A stretch of 64,000 nt of DNA from Bordetella parapertussis (lineage in GTDB: Bacteria; Pseudomonadota; Gammaproteobacteria; Burkholderiales; SG8-41). The stretch lies in NCBI GenBank assembly GCA_945861275.1, contig CAMATZ010000001.1:156219-220218 (forward strand), given 5' to 3'. The notes beneath the pieces were generated by a model. That model was not told the DNA's origin. It was given only the letters and a program-made list of their open reading frames with translations, and made no database searches. A program made the position numbers and the translations under genes. Below are positions 59,560 to 64,000 of the stretch, piece after piece (positions within the stretch are counted from its first letter, which is position 1; each line of letters opens with the position of its first letter).

Positions 59560-60543
59560 ATGACGAAACTGATGGCTTGCTTTTTGTTGTTTGTAGCGGG
59601 TGTAGTGCCGGGCGCGGATGCACAGACCACTGCCAAAGGCTCGGCACAGCCCTGGCCCACGCGACCGGTGCGTATGATTGTCGGTTTCTCCGCCGGCAGC
59701 GCGACCGATATCTCGGCGCGATTGCTGGCGCCCAAACTCGCGGATTTGTGGGGACAGCCTGTGGTGATTGAAAATCGCTCCGGCGCTGGCAGTTCCATCG
59801 CTTCGGCGATGGCCGCCCAGGCCACACCGGACGGGTATACGCTGCTGGTGATTTCCGCGTCGTTTGCGATCAATGCGGTACTGCGCTCCAATTCGGGATA
59901 TGACCCGCTGCGCGATTTCACCAGCGTGTCGCAGATTGGCTATTCCACCGGCGCGCTGGTCATTTCGCCGGTGTTCGGCATCAAGTCGGTGAAGGAGTTG
60001 ATTGCGGCGGCGAATGAGCGGCCGGGCAAGATTCTGTACGGATCAGCGGGGGCGGGTAGCGGTATACATATGAGCACCGAGCGCTTTCGCATGTCCGCTG
60101 GCATAAAGATCACGCATGTCGCATTCAAAGGGCAGCCGGAAATGCTGATTGAAAATCTGGCCGGGCGCGTGCATCTCGGCATGCCTGGCCTTGGCACGTC
60201 GCTCGGCATGATCAGGGACGGGCGCTTGCTGGCACTGGCGGTGGTGACGCCGAAACGCTCACCCTTGTTGCCGGACGTTCCCGCCATGGTGGAGATTCTG
60301 CCCAGTTTCCGCCGCGATGCGTCGCACGCGCTGATGGCGCCCGCGAAAACCCCGCGCGCTATTGTGAACAAGATCAGCAAGGACGTCGCGCGCGTGCTCG
60401 ACATGCCGGATGTCAAAAAGCAGATGGAGGCCATAGACTTCATACCTGCGCCGACCACGCCGGAGGAGTTCGACAAGATAATGCGCGCCATGCTGGTGAC
60501 TTTTGACGAAGTGGCGCGCGCGGCGGGTTTGAAGGCGCCGTGA
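59560..60543 (+). CDS. TTT-family (Bug) substrate-binding protein 9
   Basis: A 327-residue exported protein; leader MTKLMACFLLFVAGVVPGADA, then a slightly longer spacer QTTAKGSAQ before PWPTRPVRMIVGF. The first ligand loop is GFSAGSATD instead of PFxPGGxxD, and the late loop HVAFKGQPEM replaces HVPYKG, so ligand preference probably differs. VIENRSGAGS, TPDGYTLL and SAGAGSGIHM are present. GGAGGATGC before the ATG. Convergent with binding protein 10; stop to stop distance about 10 bp. Confidence 0.9.
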   Translation: MTKLMACFLLFVAGVVPGADAQTTAKGSAQPWPTRPVRMIVGFSAGSATDISARLLAPKLADLWGQPVVIENRSGAGSSIASAMAAQATPDGYTLLVISASFAINAVLRSNSGYDPLRDFTSVSQIGYSTGALVISPVFGIKSVKELIAAANERPGKILYGSAGAGSGIHMSTERFRMSAGIKITHVAFKGQPEMLIENLAGRVHLGMPGLGTSLGMIRDGRLLALAVVTPKRSPLLPDVPAMVEILPSFRRDASHALMAPAKTPRAIVNKISKDVARVLDMPDVKKQMEAIDFIPAPTTPEEFDKIMRAMLVTFDEVARAAGLKAP

Positions 60544-60553
60544 CCCCTTCACG

Positions 60554-61546
60554 TCATTCAGCTTTTATCCCTGCCGCAGCGACTACCTTAGGCCATTTGG
60601 CCAGCTCAATTTTCATCAGTGCCGCATATTCCTGCGGACTTGCGCCGGAAATATCCGCGCCCTGACCCGCGAGGTGTTCGTTCACATCGGGGTAGCGCAG
60701 AATCCGGCCGATGTCGCCGTACAGGCGGTTGACGATCTCCGGCGAGGTTTGGGCGGGGGCTAAAAATCCCCATAGCGAACTCACGTCATAGCCCGGTGCG
60801 CCGGATTCCGCAAACGTGGGCACATCGGGTGCGGCGCGTGAGCGCTTGCCGCTGGTGACCGCGATCGGGCGCAGCCGGTGATTCGTGATGTAGGGTTTGG
60901 CGGACAGCATCGACGATATGTGCATGGTGATATGCCCGCCGAGCAGGTCGGTGAGCGCCTGCGCATTGCCCTTATACGGCACATGCACGAGGTCAAAGCG
61001 CGGCACCATGGTGCGCAGCAGTTCCATCATCAGGTGCGGAACGCTGCCGGGGCCGGATGTCGCGTGCGTTAATTCGCCCGGTCGCGCGCGGGCGAGTTGC
61101 ATGAGCTCTTTCAGTGATTTTGCGGGTAATGAGGGGTGAACCACCAGAATGTTCGGCACGGTGGCGAACAGGATCAGCGGCGCGAAATCCCTGAGCGTGT
61201 CGTAAGGAACCTTTTGCAGGGCTGGCGTCATGAGCAAAGTACTGGTGAACAGGCCGATGGTGTAACCGTCAGGCGGCGCTTTGGCGACGACATCGGCGCC
61301 CAGTGTCGCCGCAGCGCCGCCGCGATTTTCAACAATCACCGGTTGCGCCAGCGTATCCGACAATTTGCGTCCCACCACGCGTGCTACCACATCCACCCCG
61401 CCGCCGGGCGGAAAGGGCACGATGATGCGTACGGGTTTGGAAGGGTATGGCTGAGCGACGATGGGCACACTCAACAGACCTGTCGTTCCCGCGAATGCGG
61501 GAATCCATAACACCGTCAACCAACGAGACGCCATCACAATTTTCAT
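60554..61546 (-). CDS. TTT-family (Bug) substrate-binding protein 10, repeat-derived signal peptide
   Basis: A 330-residue exported protein from ATG 61546, one base after the stop of the upstream SDR. The leader is MKIVMASRWLTVLWIPAFAG followed by TTGLLSVPIVAQ and PYPSKPVRIIVPF. Residues about 11-22 (TVLWIPAFAGTT) are the in-frame translation of the interspersed repeat at 61480-61513, so the repeat supplies most of the hydrophobic core. Body motifs are canonical: PFPPGGGVD, VENRGGAAAT, PPDGYTIG, TSGPGSVPHL, HVPYKGNA. A later ATG (61534) is possible but also includes the repeat. Co-transcribed with the SDR. Confidence 0.92.
   Translation of the reverse strand: MKIVMASRWLTVLWIPAFAGTTGLLSVPIVAQPYPSKPVRIIVPFPPGGGVDVVARVVGRKLSDTLAQPVIVENRGGAAATLGADVVAKAPPDGYTIGLFTSTLLMTPALQKVPYDTLRDFAPLILFATVPNILVVHPSLPAKSLKELMQLARARPGELTHATSGPGSVPHLMMELLRTMVPRFDLVHVPYKGNAQALTDLLGGHITMHISSMLSAKPYITNHRLRPIAVTSGKRSRAAPDVPTFAESGAPGYDVSSLWGFLAPAQTSPEIVNRLYGDIGRILRYPDVNEHLAGQGADISGASPQEYAALMKIELAKWPKVVAAAGIKAE
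61480..61513. repeat. GTCGTTCCCGCG repeat half within binding protein 10
   Basis: CTGTCGTTCCCGCGAATGCG followed by GGAATCCATAACACC. It matches the left half of the element at 22087, including the CATAACACC flank. It lies inside the coding sequence and encodes part of the signal peptide. Confidence 0.8.
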
Positions 61547-61547
61547 C

Positions 61548-62327
61548 TCAAGTGGCATGCCGCACCGCACGCCCGCCATCCACGGTGAGTATGGTGCCGC
61601 TGATGTAAGAAGCTCGCGCCGAAGCCAGATACAAAACCGAATCCGCCACTTCATCGGGCTGCGCAAGGCGGCCGAACGGCGGGTCTTCGACCAGTTCAAG
61701 CCAGCGATTCTTGTCGCCGAGTTCTGCGGCGGCACGTTTTTCAAGGCGCACACGCAGACGGTCGGTTTCAATCTGGCCTGGATTCACACCCACCACCCGC
61801 ACACCGTGGTCTACACTTTCACCACCCAGATTGCGGGTGAAGGCCATTAACGCCGCGTTGCCGGTGCTGCCGGTGATGTAATCCTGGCGCAATCGCTCGC
61901 CGGCGACACCGATGACGTTGACGATCACGCCGCGTTTGCGCGCGCACATGCTGCGATAAATTTCACGCGTGAGATTGATGTAGCCGAACACCTTGAGCTC
62001 CCATGCCGCGCGCCAGCGCGCTTCATCGATGTCGAGCAAATGGCCGGAGGGGATGCCGCCGGCGTTGTTGACGAGAATATCCACGTCGCCGCAGCGTTTG
62101 GCGAGTTGGTTGATATTGGCGCTGACACCGAGATCCAGTGCGTGACAGCTAATGTTGACTTTGCTTTCGGCGAGTATTTTCGTGCGTGCCGCATCGAGAT
62201 CGGCTGCCGTGCGCGCGGCCATGTGCAGATGGCAGCCTTCACGCGCGAAAGCTTGTGCAACGGCGAATCCGATGCCGCGTGAGGCGCCGGTGACCAGCGC
62301 GGTAAGTCCGGTGAGTTCGAGGTTCAT
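61548..62327 (-). CDS. SDR-family oxidoreductase lacking the YxxxK pair
   Basis: A 259-residue Rossmann protein with a good cofactor motif (TGASRGIGFA), NNAGGIP, and the usual C-terminal SGTILTVDGG. The region that normally holds Ser-Tyr-x-x-x-Lys reads GSTGNAALMAFTR after RQDYI: by alignment with the AA(L/V) helix start the Tyr and Lys positions are Gly and Asn. The chemistry is therefore not standard; another Tyr (DYI) may substitute or the protein may act as lyase, epimerase or binder. The downstream binding-protein gene starts one base after its stop. Divergent from the exporter at 62532. Confidence 0.88.
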   Translation of the reverse strand: MNLELTGLTALVTGASRGIGFAVAQAFAREGCHLHMAARTAADLDAARTKILAESKVNISCHALDLGVSANINQLAKRCGDVDILVNNAGGIPSGHLLDIDEARWRAAWELKVFGYINLTREIYRSMCARKRGVIVNVIGVAGERLRQDYITGSTGNAALMAFTRNLGGESVDHGVRVVGVNPGQIETDRLRVRLEKRAAAELGDKNRWLELVEDPPFGRLAQPDEVADSVLYLASARASYISGTILTVDGGRAVRHAT

Positions 62328-62531
62328 GGGCGTTTCAATTTCCTGTTTGCGGGCTTGGCGTTAACGGTGCAGGCGTCCATCCATTGATCCGGCGAAGTCT
62401 CGCCTTCAAGACCCGCCGTCCAATGATACGTTTAATACTGTCTGCTGTTATAAAGACTGCATGGCCTGCTACACTCGACGACATGAAGTGCGTTTCCGGT
62501 CGCTTGACGCCAGCAGCTTAAAATAACCCCA

Positions 62532-64000
62532 TTGACCTCGGAAACCACTGAACTACTGTTCGCGCGTTACGGCCAGCGCTATCGCTGGCTGGTGGCGATC
62601 ACGGTATTGCTGGGCACGATGTCGGCGACGATCACCACCACCACGGTCAACGTCGCGATACCGGACATCATGGGCACTTTCGGCATCGGCCAGGACCGTG
62701 CGCAGTGGCTGGCGGCCGGCGCGCTCGCGGGCACCACCGTTGCCATGCTGCTGAGCGCATGGATGATTCAGAGCTTCGGCACGCGCAAGACCTTCGTCGG
62801 GGCGCTGTTTGTGTTCGTCGGCGCGCTGTTGCTTGCAGGGGCCAGCCCCAACGACTCGGTGCTGATCGTATGCAGGATCGTGCAGGGCATGGTGACCGGC
62901 CTGCTGCAGCCGCTGGCGATCTACGCACTGTTTCGCGTGTTCCCGCCGGATCAGCGCGGCAAGGCGATGGGATTTTTCGGCCTCAGCGTGATCCTCGGAC
63001 CGGCAATGGGCCCCACCGTCGGGGGTCTGCTGACCGAGCATTTCAACTGGCGCTTCGTGTTCTACGTCCCGATCCCGTTCAGCCTGGCAGCACTCCTGCT
63101 CGGCAGCCAGTTGTTGCCGGAACGTGAAGAAACGGGCGTGCGCGCCAACTTCGACTGGACCGGTTTCGTACTGCTTTCGGTCGCCCTCGCCTGCCTGATG
63201 AGCGGGCTGTCCGGTGGACAGCGCGAAGGTTGGTCTTCGGGCTACATTCTGACCTTGCTCGGACTTGCGCTCGGCGCCGGTACTGCATTCGTCAAATGGG
63301 AACTACGCATCGCCCAACCGCTGGTCGCGCTGCGGGTGCTGGGCAGCATCCAGTTCGCCTCCGCCGCATTTGTCGCCTGCATCTTTGGCGCCGGGCTGTT
63401 CGGCTCCGTCTACCTGGTGCCGCTATTCGTGCAGCTGGTGCAGGGCTTGAGTCCATTGGGAGCGGGTCTGCTGCTGATGCCCGCCGGCCTGGTGCTGGGC
63501 GTGATACTGCCGCTCGGTGGTTATCTGACCGACCGTTTTCCGGCGCGATGGCTGATCATGAGCGGCCTTGCGTGTTTCGCCTTGTCGTCGTTGTGGATGG
63601 GAAGCGCCGATGCCAACACGCCGTTCTGGACCTTCGCGTGGTGGTTGATTCTTGGCCGCATCGGCCTCGGCCTGCTCAATCCCGCGCTCAATGTTGCAGC
63701 GGTGCGTGCGCTGCCCCCTGAACTGCTCGCCCAGGGCACTGGCATGATCAATTTCTTTCGCCAGCTCGGCGGCGCACTCGGCACCAACGTACTGTCGGTG
63801 GTGCTGGATCGCCGCACCTTTTTTCACAGCGACGCGATAACCAGCATGCAGAGTGCGGGTAACAGCGCCACCGCGGAACTGCTGCGCACCATGCAGCGCG
63901 TGTTCGAGCAGGCCGGCGCGGGGGCCGACCTGCAGAACTCAGCCGCGCTGCATTACCTGGGCCGCGTGGTGCAGGCGCAGGCCTACACCATGGGCTTTCG
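62532..64000 (+). CDS. DHA2-family MFS exporter (EmrB/QacA-like), 3' truncated
   Basis: At least 489 residues, still open at the window end. It has many hydrophobic helices of the 14-span DHA2 type: TTTTVNVAIPDIMGTFG in span 1, QWLAAGALAG at the start of span 2, CRIVQGMVTGLLQPL in span 4 and the antiporter motif C GPAMGPTVGG in span 5. A large periplasmic loop-like segment near the end (SDAITSMQSAGNSATAELL) is typical of EmrB relatives. It expels lipophilic compounds with proton antiport. The start is taken as TTG 62532; ribosome site is weak, and ATG 62619 would cut off most of span 1. Confidence 0.9.
   Translation, partial: MTSETTELLFARYGQRYRWLVAITVLLGTMSATITTTTVNVAIPDIMGTFGIGQDRAQWLAAGALAGTTVAMLLSAWMIQSFGTRKTFVGALFVFVGALLLAGASPNDSVLIVCRIVQGMVTGLLQPLAIYALFRVFPPDQRGKAMGFFGLSVILGPAMGPTVGGLLTEHFNWRFVFYVPIPFSLAALLLGSQLLPEREETGVRANFDWTGFVLLSVALACLMSGLSGGQREGWSSGYILTLLGLALGAGTAFVKWELRIAQPLVALRVLGSIQFASAAFVACIFGAGLFGSVYLVPLFVQLVQGLSPLGAGLLLMPAGLVLGVILPLGGYLTDRFPARWLIMSGLACFALSSLWMGSADANTPFWTFAWWLILGRIGLGLLNPALNVAAVRALPPELLAQGTGMINFFRQLGGALGTNVLSVVLDRRTFFHSDAITSMQSAGNSATAELLRTMQRVFEQAGAGADLQNSAALHYLGRVVQAQAYTMGF

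Noticed and set aside
60554..61771. Binding protein 10 starting at 61771 (75 extra residues)
   Set aside because: The extra part overlaps the SDR gene in another frame and has no ribosome site; ATG 61546 directly precedes a signal peptide.

Overview
The window is GC-rich DNA that looks like a betaproteobacterial chromosome, most likely order Burkholderiales. The main evidence is ten complete periplasmic binding proteins of the tripartite tricarboxylate transporter (TTT, 'Bug') family, alongside CaiB-type CoA transferases, MmgE/PrpD proteins and Asp/Glu-racemase-fold enzymes. No TTT membrane subunits are visible. The genus cannot be told from the sequence.

Layout. 0-2.9 kb: the end of a CbbQ/NorQ-type AAA+ ATPase and its VWA partner. 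2.9-8.0 kb: a racemase-fold protein without the usual cysteines, a glutathione transferase, a Tat-exported tandem SnoaL-like protein, a GMC oxidoreductase and binding protein 1. 8.0-20.9 kb: an accessory stretch with an MNT/HEPN toxin-antitoxin pair, two decayed type I restriction loci, an Mrr-like nuclease and two Fic genes, each Fic gene preceded by its own palindrome array. A normal block (aconitase, binding protein 2, acyl-CoA dehydrogenase) sits inside it. 20.9-32.6 kb: a carboxylic-acid/CoA catabolic region: CoA transferase III, MmgE/PrpD, a maleate-isomerase-like protein, an FAD dehydrogenase, an SDR, a BKACE enzyme, a citryl-CoA-lyase-like protein and a two-subunit CoA transferase. An AbiEii-type toxin-antitoxin pair interrupts this row. 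32.7-49.9 kb: a lipoprotein amidase, SDR and acyl-CoA ligase, a VOC protein, four binding proteins, a PQQ-type dehydrogenase with a dihaem cytochrome c, an exported multi-domain protease, an FAD dehydrogenase and alpha/beta-barrel proteins. 50-64 kb: four more binding proteins, two MmgE/PrpD proteins, an arylamine N-acetyltransferase, another racemase-fold protein, another FAD dehydrogenase followed by a binding-protein remnant, VapBC, an SDR and the start of a DHA2 exporter.

Functionally most of the window is a patchwork of small gene sets that seem to take up organic acids (one binding protein each) and process them by CoA activation, dehydrogenation, hydration/dehydration and C-C cleavage. 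Substrates cannot be assigned from sequence.

Intergenic spaces carry many inverted repeats of several unrelated families. In three binding-protein genes such repeats lie inside the coding sequence and encode part of the signal peptide or the segment right after it. This repeat exaptation, and the operator arrays before the two Fic genes, are the most unusual signals seen. No rRNA, tRNA, CRISPR array, intact transposase or replication origin was recognised.
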